DNA of 64,000 nt from Vibrio penaeicida (GTDB lineage: Bacteria > Pseudomonadota > Gammaproteobacteria > Enterobacterales > Vibrionaceae): assembly GCF_019977755.1 (NCBI RefSeq), contig NZ_AP025144.1:310001-374000 (forward strand), given 5' to 3'. Position numbers and translations under genes: made by a program. The notes beneath the pieces are model-generated. The model was not told the origin of the DNA. It saw only the letters and a list, made by a program, of their open reading frames with translations, and did not search any database. Shown piece after piece: positions 34,137-41,723 of this stretch (the stretch's first letter is position 1; every line of letters starts with the position of its first letter).

Positions 34137-34207
34137 GTTAGTTACTCCAGTACGTTGCTTAACTTAGTAACACAAGTATTGATCCAAGAGACACCAAGAG
34201 TCAACAC

Positions 34208-34363
34208 AAAGGACAGTATTTTTTTAATAGTGTCCTTTTGATTAAATTACGAAGGACGCATTTAAAATGAATAAGAACAATGAAAACATAGACTTAGATG
34301 AAACGGACACCAAAAGCATAGAATCGGAAAAAGTGTCCGTTTGTGATGAGAGTCAAAGGACAG
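34208..34363. promoter_or_regulatory. Operator array between ner and repressor gene
   Basis: A 9-base motif AAAGGACAG / GTGTCCTTT recurs. A facing pair lies at 34208-34216 and 34230-34238 (12 of 13 bases symmetric around a T5 tract), a second pair at 34302-34310 and 34333-34341 (AACGGACAC / GTGTCCGTT) and a further half-site at 34355-34363, the last three inside the repressor gene. These are likely operators for the repressor and, as in Mu, sites for the transposase N-terminus (enhancer). Function inferred. Confidence 0.6.
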
Positions 34364-35040
34364 TTTGGTTTATAGCTTCTGAGTTAGCAGGACTACCTCA
34401 AATGCCAACATCAACGAGAAGAGCTAGAGACGAACTAGAGCGGCTTTTAAAAAATAGAGACCATTTGAAAAGGAAAAGAGTTGGCACTAAAGGTTACGAA
34501 TACCACATAAGCATTCTTCCATTAGAAACACAGCAAAGCCTTGGTACTGAAGCGCTCGAAGGCACACAGGAACCAAAGCCAAGCTATAGCGACCTATCGC
34601 TGTATAAGGATTTCACAGAAGAATTTGCATTAATACCTGGTTATAGAATTCAGGTATCAGCAGGGCACGGCTCTTTAAACCCAGACCAACTAGAGCCAAC
34701 CAGGCATTTAGCATTTAGGCGTAAGTGGTTGAAGTACAGGGGCTTTAAAGAAAAGGATTTAGCGATCGTGTGGGCAAAAGGCGACAGCATGGAACCAACG
34801 ATTCACAACAACGATACGCTTGTAGTAAACATGGAAAGGAAGAAACCATCAGATGGGCACATATACATCTTTAGAAACGGCGATGAGTTGTTTGTGAAGC
34901 GCTACCAAAGCATGTTAGGCACTTGGCGTCTGATTAGCGACAACAGCTTCTACAGCGATTTAGACATACCTAAAGAAGAACAATATCAATTTGAAGTAGT
35001 AGGGCAAGTTGTTCACATTGCAAAGGACTTAGGCGATTAG
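34267..35040 (+). CDS. Prophage repressor: Mu-type DNA-binding domain fused to LexA-like S24 peptidase
   Basis: The protein has 257 residues. Residues 33-90 (VWFIASELAG ... RRARDELERL ... RKRVGTKGYEYHISILP) are clearly homologous to the first 60 residues of the neighbouring transposase A. After a linker, residues 125-257 form a LexA/CI-type peptidase with a likely cleavage Ala-Gly at 132-133, Ser174 (GDSMEP) and Lys211 (FVKRY). RecA-stimulated self-cleavage could release the prophage. Mu's own repressor lacks such a peptidase and depends on ClpX. It is the only rightward gene, with AAGGA before the ATG. Confidence 0.9.
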   Translation: MNKNNENIDLDETDTKSIESEKVSVCDESQRTVWFIASELAGLPQMPTSTRRARDELERLLKNRDHLKRKRVGTKGYEYHISILPLETQQSLGTEALEGTQEPKPSYSDLSLYKDFTEEFALIPGYRIQVSAGHGSLNPDQLEPTRHLAFRRKWLKYRGFKEKDLAIVWAKGDSMEPTIHNNDTLVVNMERKKPSDGHIYIFRNGDELFVKRYQSMLGTWRLISDNSFYSDLDIPKEEQYQFEVVGQVVHIAKDLGD

Positions 35041-35090
35041 ATTTAAATGTTTAAACTCGATTTAAACAGCGAACAAACAAAAACAACCAG

Positions 35091-35274
35091 TGCTCACTTT
35101 GATAGGGTAAAAAGCCACGATTCAGATTTATTGCTCATTTCTAGATTTTCTTCTCAAACTAAAAAGGGTTCAGCCAAATCATGCCGAACCCCTTATTCCA
35201 TCTACCCGTAACCGCACATAACCTACGTTAACACCCTATAACACACTATTGTTCATTTCTTTAGTCTCTATACA
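35091..35274. other. Prophage left attachment end (attL, early end) with three transposase sites
   Basis: Counting from the terminus at 35274: site 1 at 35250-35259, site 2 at 35132-35141, site 3 at 35091-35100, all matching RAARTGARCA (minus strand). The gap of about 118 bp between sites 1 and 2 and 41 bp between 2 and 3 resembles Mu attL, where HU bends the long gap. Site 1 begins 15 bp inside the end. Confidence 0.75.
35161..35191 (-). terminator. Terminator-like hairpin inside attL
   Basis: On the minus strand GGGTTCGGC pairs with GGCTGAACCC (one G-T wobble) and TTTTT follows. On the plus strand the stem has an A-C mismatch and no T run, so it works best leftward, to stop host transcription entering the early region. 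It may weakly end the repressor transcript too. Confidence 0.6.
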
Positions 35275-35279
35275 AACAA
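35275..35279. repeat. Right copy of 5-bp target-site duplication (AACAA)
   Basis: Follows the CA terminus directly and equals 2811-2815. Without the prophage the host sequence would read GGAAATAACAA joined to CAAATATTG. Confidence 0.9.
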
Positions 35280-35337
35280 CAAATATTGATCGTGAAAATG
35301 GCTATATTTGACGTTTAAATAGGTCGTAATCAATAGA

Positions 35338-35366
35338 TTGCAAGGTAGGCATAAGTCGCTTATATT
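35338..35366 (+). promoter_or_regulatory. Sigma-70 promoter of the VC2662-like gene
   Basis: TTGCAA (35338-35343), a 17-base spacer and TATATT (35361-35366) lie 39 bases before the start codon. The prophage lies 59 bases upstream of the -35 and leaves this promoter whole. Confidence 0.6.
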
Positions 35367-35405
35367 TCGCGCTCCTGTTCCTTTGAGTCTTTGGAGACGT
35401 GATCA

Positions 35406-35969
35406 ATGAAAAAACAAATGTCAGTAATTGCTGTATCGATGGCTATGGTATCCCCTTATGCCTTGGCGCAAGATTCGGCAGCTATGTTCTCTACACTGGA
35501 TGGCTTTAATGCACCAGCTAGTGATGCAGTTGGCGGTGTTCGTTTGTCTGTTTTACACGGAAAAGTGAGTGCTGTTAAAGGTGTTGATGTGTCAGTGTTA
35601 GGCATGTCTGAGACCGATACGATGACTGGTTTAAATTTAGGTATGTTCTTTGGCGCATCAAAAGTAAACCAAGAGATGAAAGGGGTGTCTCTTGGGATGT
35701 TTAACTGGAATATGGGCACGACGAAAGGCGCCAACTTAGGCGTAGTGAATGTGACTCACGATGTAAAAGGCGTCAACTTCAGTGCTGTTAACTACTCAGA
35801 AGGATTTACCATGGCTGATGTTGGCTTGGTTAGCTTGTCTGAGAAGTCGAACGTACAGCTTGGTGTGTTCAACAAAACCAAGCAAATTGAAGGTGTACAG
35901 ATTGGCTTGCTAAACTGCGCAGACAACGGGTTTTTGCCTTGTTTCCCGTTTGTGAACTTCTCAATTTAA
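35406..35969 (+). CDS. VC2662/LA_2272-type surface repeat protein
   Basis: A 187-residue exported protein (signal peptide MKKQMSVIAVSMAMVSPYALA, cut after the second Ala). The mature part is made of ~20-residue repeats of the form GLNLGMF, GVSLGMFNWNM, GANLGVVNVTH, GVNFSAVNY, NVQLGVFNKT, GVQIGLLNC, as in the LA_2272 repeat family. It may be a small outer-surface beta structure. In V. cholerae the gene stands next to epmB as here. Function unknown. It ends before a terminator shared with epmB. Confidence 0.8.
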   Translation: MKKQMSVIAVSMAMVSPYALAQDSAAMFSTLDGFNAPASDAVGGVRLSVLHGKVSAVKGVDVSVLGMSETDTMTGLNLGMFFGASKVNQEMKGVSLGMFNWNMGTTKGANLGVVNVTHDVKGVNFSAVNYSEGFTMADVGLVSLSEKSNVQLGVFNKTKQIEGVQIGLLNCADNGFLPCFPFVNFSI

Positions 35970-35981
35970 AACTTGAATTTG

Positions 35982-36005
35982 AAGCTCCTGATTAGTCAGG
36001 AGCTT
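35982..36005. terminator. Bidirectional terminator between VC2662-like gene and epmB
   Basis: AAGCTCCTGA-TTAG-TCAGGAGCTT forms a perfect 10-bp stem. Its right arm overlaps the epmB stop codon; it may stop both converging transcripts. Confidence 0.75.
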
Positions 36006-37027
36006 TATTCCAAGTGTAAATCCAGTGGCGTTTTGCTTTTTCTACCGCCGATCTCGCGTGTTAATTTGGGTACTAAATACCCTGATACTTCTTCAATGAC
36101 TTCGGCCATTAGTGCTTTTGCTTGTTTATCTGAAACATAGAAGTGCGCCGCGCCCTGAACTTTATCCAGAACATGGATGTAGTAAGGCAAGACACCGGAT
36201 GCAAACAGATCTTCACTGAGTTTTATAAGTGCCTCTGAAGAATCGTTAACCCCACGCAGCAACACACTCTGGTTCAATAACGTCACGCCAGCTTGTTTGA
36301 GCTTGGCAAGGTAAGCTGAAAGCTCAGCATCGATCTCATTGGCGTGATTAATGTGTGTCACCATCACGACATTCAAACGACTTCCCCTAAGTAAGTAACA
36401 TAGCTCATCGGTAATACGAGAAGGAATGACGACAGGGAGCCGAGAGTGAATTCGGAGTGTTCTCACGTGCTCTATTGCTTCGATACGTGAGACCAGCCAT
36501 TCCAACTCGCTGTCCTTCGCCATAAGAGGGTCGCCACCAGAAAGAATGACTTCATTGATCTCTGGGCGCTTGGCAATGTACGCCAAGTTCTGCTCCCAAA
36601 CGGATTTAGAGCCTTTGTTGTCTTGATAAGGGAAATGACGGCGAAAACAGTAACGGCAGTTGATGGCGCAGCCACCCTTAACGATCATCAATACGCGAGA
36701 TTTGTATTTATGCAGCAACCCCGGTTGGTCGTTATCTTGCTCTTCCAGAGGGTCGGCCGAATAGCCTTTATGAACCTCAAATTCTTCCATTAAGGGCAGA
36801 ACTTGCTTGAGTAAAGGATCGTTAGGGTTGCCCTTTTCCATTCGATTGACAAAGCTTTGTGGCACGCGCATCGCAAACAGTTCGCGTGCGGCTAACCCTT
36901 TTTGCCAAGGGGTAGGGTCTATTTCAACCGCTTGCAACAACTTGTAGGGATCGGAGATCGCATTCGCTAATTGTTTGAGCCAGTTTTGCTCAACAGAAAC
37001 AGCTTTTCGGGTTATGATGTGCGGCAT
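36005..37027 (-). CDS. epmB: EF-P (R)-beta-lysine-forming lysine 2,3-aminomutase
   Basis: A 340-residue radical-SAM enzyme that turns L-lysine into (R)-beta-lysine, the group that EpmA puts on elongation factor P. The radical-SAM cluster ligands are C120, C124 and C127 (CAINCRYCFRRHF), followed by SGGDPL. The end KTPLDLHLE is typical. The gene diverges from efp with a 32-base gap, which must hold both promoters. epmA is 9.7 kb away in this window. Confidence 0.95.
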   Translation of the reverse strand: MPHIITRKAVSVEQNWLKQLANAISDPYKLLQAVEIDPTPWQKGLAARELFAMRVPQSFVNRMEKGNPNDPLLKQVLPLMEEFEVHKGYSADPLEEQDNDQPGLLHKYKSRVLMIVKGGCAINCRYCFRRHFPYQDNKGSKSVWEQNLAYIAKRPEINEVILSGGDPLMAKDSELEWLVSRIEAIEHVRTLRIHSRLPVVIPSRITDELCYLLRGSRLNVVMVTHINHANEIDAELSAYLAKLKQAGVTLLNQSVLLRGVNDSSEALIKLSEDLFASGVLPYYIHVLDKVQGAAHFYVSDKQAKALMAEVIEEVSGYLVPKLTREIGGRKSKTPLDLHLE

Positions 37028-37059
37028 TAAATTGAACTCGAAGATGGTAAGAGGAAAAA

Positions 37060-37626
37060 ATGGCTACTGTTAGCACGAATGAATTTAAAGGCGGTCTTAA
37101 AATTATACTTGATAATGAGCCGTGTGTCATTCTCGAAAACGAGTATGTTAAGCCGGGTAAAGGTCAAGCATTCAACCGCGTAAAAATCCGTAAGCTGCTT
37201 TCCGGTAAAGTTTTGGAAAAGACGTTCAAGTCTGGTGACACAGTTGAAGTTGCAGACGTAATGGACATCGATCTAGACTACCTATACAACGACGGTGAGT
37301 TTTACCACTTCATGAACAGCGAGTCATTTGAGCAAATCGCAGCGGATCTGAAAGCGGTGGGTGACAACGCTAAGTGGTTGGTAGAAAACGACACTTGTAT
37401 GATTACGCTTTGGAACGGTAACCCAATTGCAGTAACACCACCAAACTTTGTAGAGCTTGAAGTCACTGAAACAGATCCTGGTCTGAAAGGTGATACTCAA
37501 GGTACAGGTGGTAAGCCAGCAACACTGGTAACAGGTGCGGTTGTTCGTGTACCTCTGTTCATTGCTATCGGCGAAGTTATTAAGGTTGATACGCGTAACG
37601 GCGAGTACGTTGGTCGTGTAAAATAA
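37060..37626 (+). CDS. efp: Elongation factor P
   Basis: The 188-residue translation factor that rescues ribosomes stalled at proline runs. The modified residue is K34 in VKPGKGQAF; the surrounding loop matches the lysylated type (E. coli-like). Three beta domains are full length. AAGAGG upstream is the binding site. Terminator after the gene. Together with epmB and epmA it is a complete beta-lysylation system. Confidence 0.98.
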   Translation: MATVSTNEFKGGLKIILDNEPCVILENEYVKPGKGQAFNRVKIRKLLSGKVLEKTFKSGDTVEVADVMDIDLDYLYNDGEFYHFMNSESFEQIAADLKAVGDNAKWLVENDTCMITLWNGNPIAVTPPNFVELEVTETDPGLKGDTQGTGGKPATLVTGAVVRVPLFIAIGEVIKVDTRNGEYVGRVK

Positions 37627-37652
37627 CGATAACCTGATACAAACCGTTACGA

Positions 37653-37679
37653 AACCGCTCCTATGTGAGCGGTTTTTTT
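37653..37679 (+). terminator. Terminator of efp
   Basis: AACCGCTC-CTATGT-GAGCGGTT, an 8-bp stem followed by seven T (with the stem's own). Confidence 0.9.
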
Positions 37680-37795
37680 ATAATTTAAGTAATATATTTA
37701 TTAAATAAACTTAAGTTTATATGAACCAGCATCATCATCCTTTATGATTCTCGGCGCTTAGTTGGAACCAAGGTCACACTTAAAGGAGATCTCTG

Positions 37796-38377
37796 ATGAA
37801 CTTACCTACCAAGGCAGTCGCAACCCTATTTACGCTTACTCTTGGCTTTTCTAGCCAAGCTAGTGCTTTTCAGACATTTGATAGCACCGCAGGTCAACCT
37901 GACGCGCAAGAATGTCGCTACTTATCTGATGCGGGAAAGAATGCATTTGATGCAAACACTGGAAAGCTTTGGGCTTGCAGTACTCAAGGTTGGGTATTTT
38001 TCGAATCTCAAAGTGCTCATAAATGTTTGAACGCATCAAAAGCAGAACAAGCGAAATACCCTGCGTGGAAAAAAGGGCGTACTTACGTTGGCGGCAATAA
38101 GGTACTGTTCAATAACAAAGTATACCGCGCGAAATGGTGGACAAATTCAGGTACACCAAGTAATTCAAGTGCGTGGGCACTGGATGTGAAGAAAACCTTG
38201 GCTAAGACCTGGAACCAAAACCATCACTACAATAGTGGTGAGAATGTCGTGTTCATGGGGCATGTATACGAAGCGAACCATTGGAGCAAAGGCAAATTAC
38301 CACCTGCAAATGTTTCTCAGCATAACCGCAGCAAAGAATGGCGTTATGTTGGTCCATTTGAATGCCCAAAAAGCTAA
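37796..38377 (+). CDS. Secreted chitin-binding protein with two CBM5/12-like domains
   Basis: The protein has 193 residues with a signal peptide (cut near ASA-FQ, residue 24). A short Cys-containing part comes first, then two domains of the chitin-binding (ChtBD3, CBM5/12) type, at about 82-125 (AWKKGRTYVGGNKVLFNNKVYRAKWWT) and 138-185 (TWNQNHHYNSGENVVFMGHVYEANHW). The aromatic pairs WW and HW should touch chitin. No catalytic part, so it may serve in adhesion to chitin or colonise host tissue. AAGGAGA precedes the ATG. Confidence 0.85.
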   Translation: MNLPTKAVATLFTLTLGFSSQASAFQTFDSTAGQPDAQECRYLSDAGKNAFDANTGKLWACSTQGWVFFESQSAHKCLNASKAEQAKYPAWKKGRTYVGGNKVLFNNKVYRAKWWTNSGTPSNSSAWALDVKKTLAKTWNQNHHYNSGENVVFMGHVYEANHWSKGKLPPANVSQHNRSKEWRYVGPFECPKS

Positions 38378-38402
38378 AAAGACGATTTGAATATCATTCC
38401 CC

Positions 38403-38429
38403 AAAATGCGCCTTAGTGGCGCATTTTTT
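38403..38429 (+). terminator. Terminator after the chitin-binding gene
   Basis: AATGCGCC-TTAGT-GGCGCATT followed by TTTT. Confidence 0.88.
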
Positions 38430-38575
38430 GTCTCAACTCCTAGAGTACGTTCTTGTTTCATTGTGGCAAAAATTGAATAACGCTCTCAGTCTCGCACCCT
38501 CATAAATACAGAGCACGCTCCTGCCTTTTATTTGTCGCTATAGTAACCCGATAAATAAAAAAGCAAGGAAGCCGT

Positions 38576-39256
38576 ATGTCTGAAGAATCTCAATTGCCAC
38601 TGGATGATTTTATTGAATACCCAGTGGAAGAAATGTCGAAACGCGCGAATCAAAACTACAATCTCATCAAGCGACGCCACTCTATTCGTCAGTTCTCCGA
38701 CCGTTCAGTCCCCAAGTCCATTATTGAAAGCTGCATTAAAGCGGCGGGAACAGCGCCAAGTGGAGCGAATCATCAACCTTGGCACTTTGTGGCGATCAAT
38801 AGCGCAGACGTGAAAGCTCAAATTCGTCAAGCGGCAGAAGAGCTCGAACAGTCTTTTTATCAAGGAAGGGCGGGACAAGAATGGCTTGATGCGCTTAAGC
38901 CACTAGGGACTAACGCCAGTAAGCCTTACCTAGAAAAAGCACCGTGGCTAATTGCTGTTTTTTCTCAAAAGCGCGGAGGAATGGAAAACGACGAAAACCA
39001 AACCAACTACTATGTGCATGAGTCGGTTGGTATTGCGACAGGTTTTTTACTGCAAGCTTTGCACAACGCAGGGTTGGGTACGCTTACTCATACCCCAAAA
39101 CCCATGAGTTTCCTGAGTAAAATATGCGGACGAGATAATAGCAACGACCGCCCATACATGCTGATCGTAACTGGCTACCCTGAGGAAGGCGCTACCATTC
39201 CTCAACACGCTACCTATAAGAAGCCGTTGTCTGAGATATCGACGTTTATAGAATAA
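38576..39256 (+). CDS. Nitroreductase-family FMN oxidoreductase
   Basis: A 226-residue protein of the nitroreductase superfamily. FMN-binding marks are RRHSIRQFSDR (33-43), AAGTAPSGANHQPWHF (56-71) and GLGTLTHTPKP (166-176). It may reduce nitro compounds, quinones or flavins; within the family the closest pattern is that of iodotyrosine-dehalogenase-like enzymes. GGAAG stands before the ATG. Single gene with own terminator. Confidence 0.88.
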   Translation: MSEESQLPLDDFIEYPVEEMSKRANQNYNLIKRRHSIRQFSDRSVPKSIIESCIKAAGTAPSGANHQPWHFVAINSADVKAQIRQAAEELEQSFYQGRAGQEWLDALKPLGTNASKPYLEKAPWLIAVFSQKRGGMENDENQTNYYVHESVGIATGFLLQALHNAGLGTLTHTPKPMSFLSKICGRDNSNDRPYMLIVTGYPEEGATIPQHATYKKPLSEISTFIE

Positions 39257-39258
39257 TA

Positions 39259-39287
39259 AAAGATCAGCGGTTTGCTGACCTTTTATT
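39259..39287. terminator. Terminator between nitroreductase and DUF3015 genes
   Basis: AAAAGATCAGC-GGTTT-GCTGACCTTTT, an imperfect 11-bp stem with T-rich ends on both strands, between convergent genes. Confidence 0.75.
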
Positions 39288-39305
39288 AATACATCAGAGG
39301 GTGTC

Positions 39306-39737
39306 TTAGATGTTTGCTACAACTGTATTGTAGTAAGCTTGTGGTGCAGCATCGAGTTGAGTTGCCATCTCAGCACGCACTTTCGAGATTACGCTTGCTT
39401 GAGCGTTTTTCTCTACTTCTAGGATATCCAACATTGCATTCAGGTGTTCACCTTCACCTTGGCTTGTTTCTTCCATGATGTGATCATAGTTATCTTGAAT
39501 AAACATAGCCGCTTCTACTCGTTTGCCTTCGCAACTCTCTTGCGAAGATATCTTAGATGAAACCGCAGTAGTACCTAGATCCCAGATTATGTTTGAGATC
39601 GCGGCTGCTGTACCATTATCATTAAAGATCATCGCCCCAATACCACAATGTGTCCAAGGGTTGATACTGTCTTCCGCCATTGCGTTGCCAGTGAAAAGTG
39701 ATGCAATAGTTAATGCTGTTACTGTGATTTTTTTCAT
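39306..39737 (-). CDS. DUF3015 family exported protein
   Basis: A 143-residue protein with a signal peptide (cleaved after NAMA) and the DUF3015 signature NPWTHCGIGAMIF and SNIIWDLGTTAVSSKISSQESC. Two Cys (in HCGIG and QESCE) may form a disulfide in the periplasm. Located 12 bases after the DUF4105 gene, so one operon. Its function is unknown; the pair is recurrent in Vibrio and Pseudomonas. Confidence 0.85.
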   Translation of the reverse strand: MKKITVTALTIASLFTGNAMAEDSINPWTHCGIGAMIFNDNGTAAAISNIIWDLGTTAVSSKISSQESCEGKRVEAAMFIQDNYDHIMEETSQGEGEHLNAMLDILEVEKNAQASVISKVRAEMATQLDAAPQAYYNTVVANI

Positions 39738-39749
39738 GTTGTTACTTAT

Positions 39750-41612
39750 CTACCAATAAAATGAAAGAGACCCTGAGTACTCATATGAGTCTTGATACTT
39801 AACTTGAGCTCGGAAATCAAAGTTTTTGTGACTGAAGAACCTATGTTCCCAATCCAAGTAATTGCCATAAGAGCCCATAGAGCTTAGGGATATGTGATGT
39901 CCTACTTTTAAAGACATCGCCCAGTTGGGAGTTACATTGAAAACCCCACCGATTTCAGGACCACTTTTTATGTAGCCCCCAAATTTGTCTGTGCTTCTTA
40001 TATCTGCAGAAATAGCAGTATAAGCAGCAAAATAATTATTCAGACTCCTCGCCTTACCTATAAATCCATCTACATAAAAAGATGAGCAGCTCTGGCAAGT
40101 TAAGCTATTCGTTTTGTATCCGGAGGAAAGTCTCCATGCTATACCGCTATCGAGCGGTAAACCTGTTTTCGAAGTATTAAGGTTAGTAATGTTAAATAGA
40201 ATGAGCTCCCTAATGGACCATGTACTTTCTGAGTGTAAATAACGTACCCGAACATCGAAAACTTCTAACTCTGAGAAAGGGATCCTTGCTGTATTGACGT
40301 TCAAAAAGTCGTAGTAGTTAGCTCTGAACCTAAACTCAGATGCAAAACCAAGAGGGGGGGTGTATACGCTACTTACTTGGAGAAGTGCTGTATCTTGTGA
40401 TGAGTGTGGTGGCGAGGGATTTTCTTCTTCCCAATCTGTGTTACCTGAACTCAAGGTAAATCTTTGTCTTAAAAGCTGCTTTCTCGACTCTTCTTGTAGT
40501 TGAGTTAGACCAGAATTTTTACTCTCTATAAAAGCATAATAATCAAACAACGTATCAATGATCTGTTTAGCAGCATAATCTTCATATTGCTTTAGATGAT
40601 CTGGAATTGTGTTTGGCTGAGCATCGATAATGATTTCAACGGTTTGTTTTTGGTTTTGGTTTAGTTGAAAGTATTTATTGTAAAGATCTTGTTGCCTTGA
40701 ACCATGATAGGTAATGGATTCTATATCATCATCGTTAAGCAAGCTCACCACATCATAAGGCATAACCCATAATTTATTGGTTTTGTGTAAAGGTCTACCC
40801 ATTAACATTTCAAGCAGCTTTGCCAATTGGTAAGCGCAATTTTCTGTAAAGAAATAATATGTTTTCTTTGTTGCTTCCAACTCCCAAAAATGTGCTAGTA
40901 GAAAGTTAACATCTTGCTTAGGAAGTTTAAGCTCATATTCCCATAGGTCACGAAGCTCAGATTCGTTATAAAGCAAATTCTGATGGTGGTACATTTGATT
41001 GGCATAGTGACCATCGTATCCACCCGTTATTCCTTTATAGATGTACTCAAGTTTATTGTCAGAATCAGGCACTATAGCGCCATAACTAAAAGTATGATCT
41101 AAAAGCTTGTTGTTTTTCAGTTTGTTAAATTTGATCATTACGTGACCAAACATGGATGCTGGGTTTCCGAGGTAACCAGAGGCGTACACAAGACTGACTG
41201 AATCAGCTTTGAATTCCATTAAATAGTTAGAATAATGAATGCATTCTACTTCAGGTAATGATTTCAGTCCCAGGTTAGACATTAAGTACAGCTTTCTTGC
41301 GGGAAACTTGCATTGAGAAGTCGGATCTGTGTGAAACAATCTAATTGTTGCTTCTAATTCTTCTTGTGGGGAATACTTTCCATTGGGTGCTAGAAAGAAT
41401 GATTCAGTGTTTATGGCACTACTTTCCCCATTTGAATGAAGTAATAAGTGCCACATGTCTGAGTGATGAAGATTTTGAAGTAATGCTTGCTCTACTGTTC
41501 TCTGGATAGTATCGGAAGATACATAGGTAGTTTTCGACCAAGACGAAAATGGAAGTAGTAGAGCTACGAGGAAAATGAACTTTATGTAACTCAAACTAAT
41601 ACCAATATTCAC
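39750..41612 (-). CDS. DUF4105 family exported protein
   Basis: A 620-residue protein with a signal peptide (N-terminal 26 residues). DUF4105 region at about 130-310: LVYASGYLGNPASMFGHVMIKF, FSYGAIVP, and YYFFTENCAYQLAKLLEML, containing candidate Cys and His of a papain-like (NlpC/P60) fold. The C-terminal ~230 residues are beta-rich with aromatic tips (DWEEENPSPPHSS, then FRFRANYYDFLNV, EHRFFSHKNFDFRAQVKY) and resemble an outer-membrane beta barrel. AT content is higher than neighbours. It could be an outer-membrane protease or transglutaminase; unproven. Confidence 0.8.
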   Translation of the reverse strand: MNIGISLSYIKFIFLVALLLPFSSWSKTTYVSSDTIQRTVEQALLQNLHHSDMWHLLLHSNGESSAINTESFFLAPNGKYSPQEELEATIRLFHTDPTSQCKFPARKLYLMSNLGLKSLPEVECIHYSNYLMEFKADSVSLVYASGYLGNPASMFGHVMIKFNKLKNNKLLDHTFSYGAIVPDSDNKLEYIYKGITGGYDGHYANQMYHHQNLLYNESELRDLWEYELKLPKQDVNFLLAHFWELEATKKTYYFFTENCAYQLAKLLEMLMGRPLHKTNKLWVMPYDVVSLLNDDDIESITYHGSRQQDLYNKYFQLNQNQKQTVEIIIDAQPNTIPDHLKQYEDYAAKQIIDTLFDYYAFIESKNSGLTQLQEESRKQLLRQRFTLSSGNTDWEEENPSPPHSSQDTALLQVSSVYTPPLGFASEFRFRANYYDFLNVNTARIPFSELEVFDVRVRYLHSESTWSIRELILFNITNLNTSKTGLPLDSGIAWRLSSGYKTNSLTCQSCSSFYVDGFIGKARSLNNYFAAYTAISADIRSTDKFGGYIKSGPEIGGVFNVTPNWAMSLKVGHHISLSSMGSYGNYLDWEHRFFSHKNFDFRAQVKYQDSYEYSGSLSFYW

Positions 41613-41723
41613 GTGGTGAAATGCTCTAATCTATATATTCACAGTATTTAATATCAATTTAATGGATAATGAAATAGAAACACGTAACTATTTGTAACTA
41701 AATAAAAAAACATTCTATGCTCG

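Larger units (their letters stand above)
2816..35274. mobile_element. Complete Mu-like transposable prophage, 32,459 bp
   Basis: The element begins TGTA and ends TACA, is flanked by AACAA, and carries a near-complete Mu-type gene set: repressor, ner, A, B, gemA, mor, lysis genes, gp26-gp30 equivalents, protease/scaffold, T, sheath, tube, tape measure, baseplate and fibre. The early end is on the right, and everything except the repressor reads leftward. Compared with Mu, gpG lies after gp36 instead of beside F, three unknown genes stand between F and the protease, and no gin invertase, mom or second fibre is present. I saw no frameshift or stop in a structural gene, so the element could be active. 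Confidence 0.95.
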
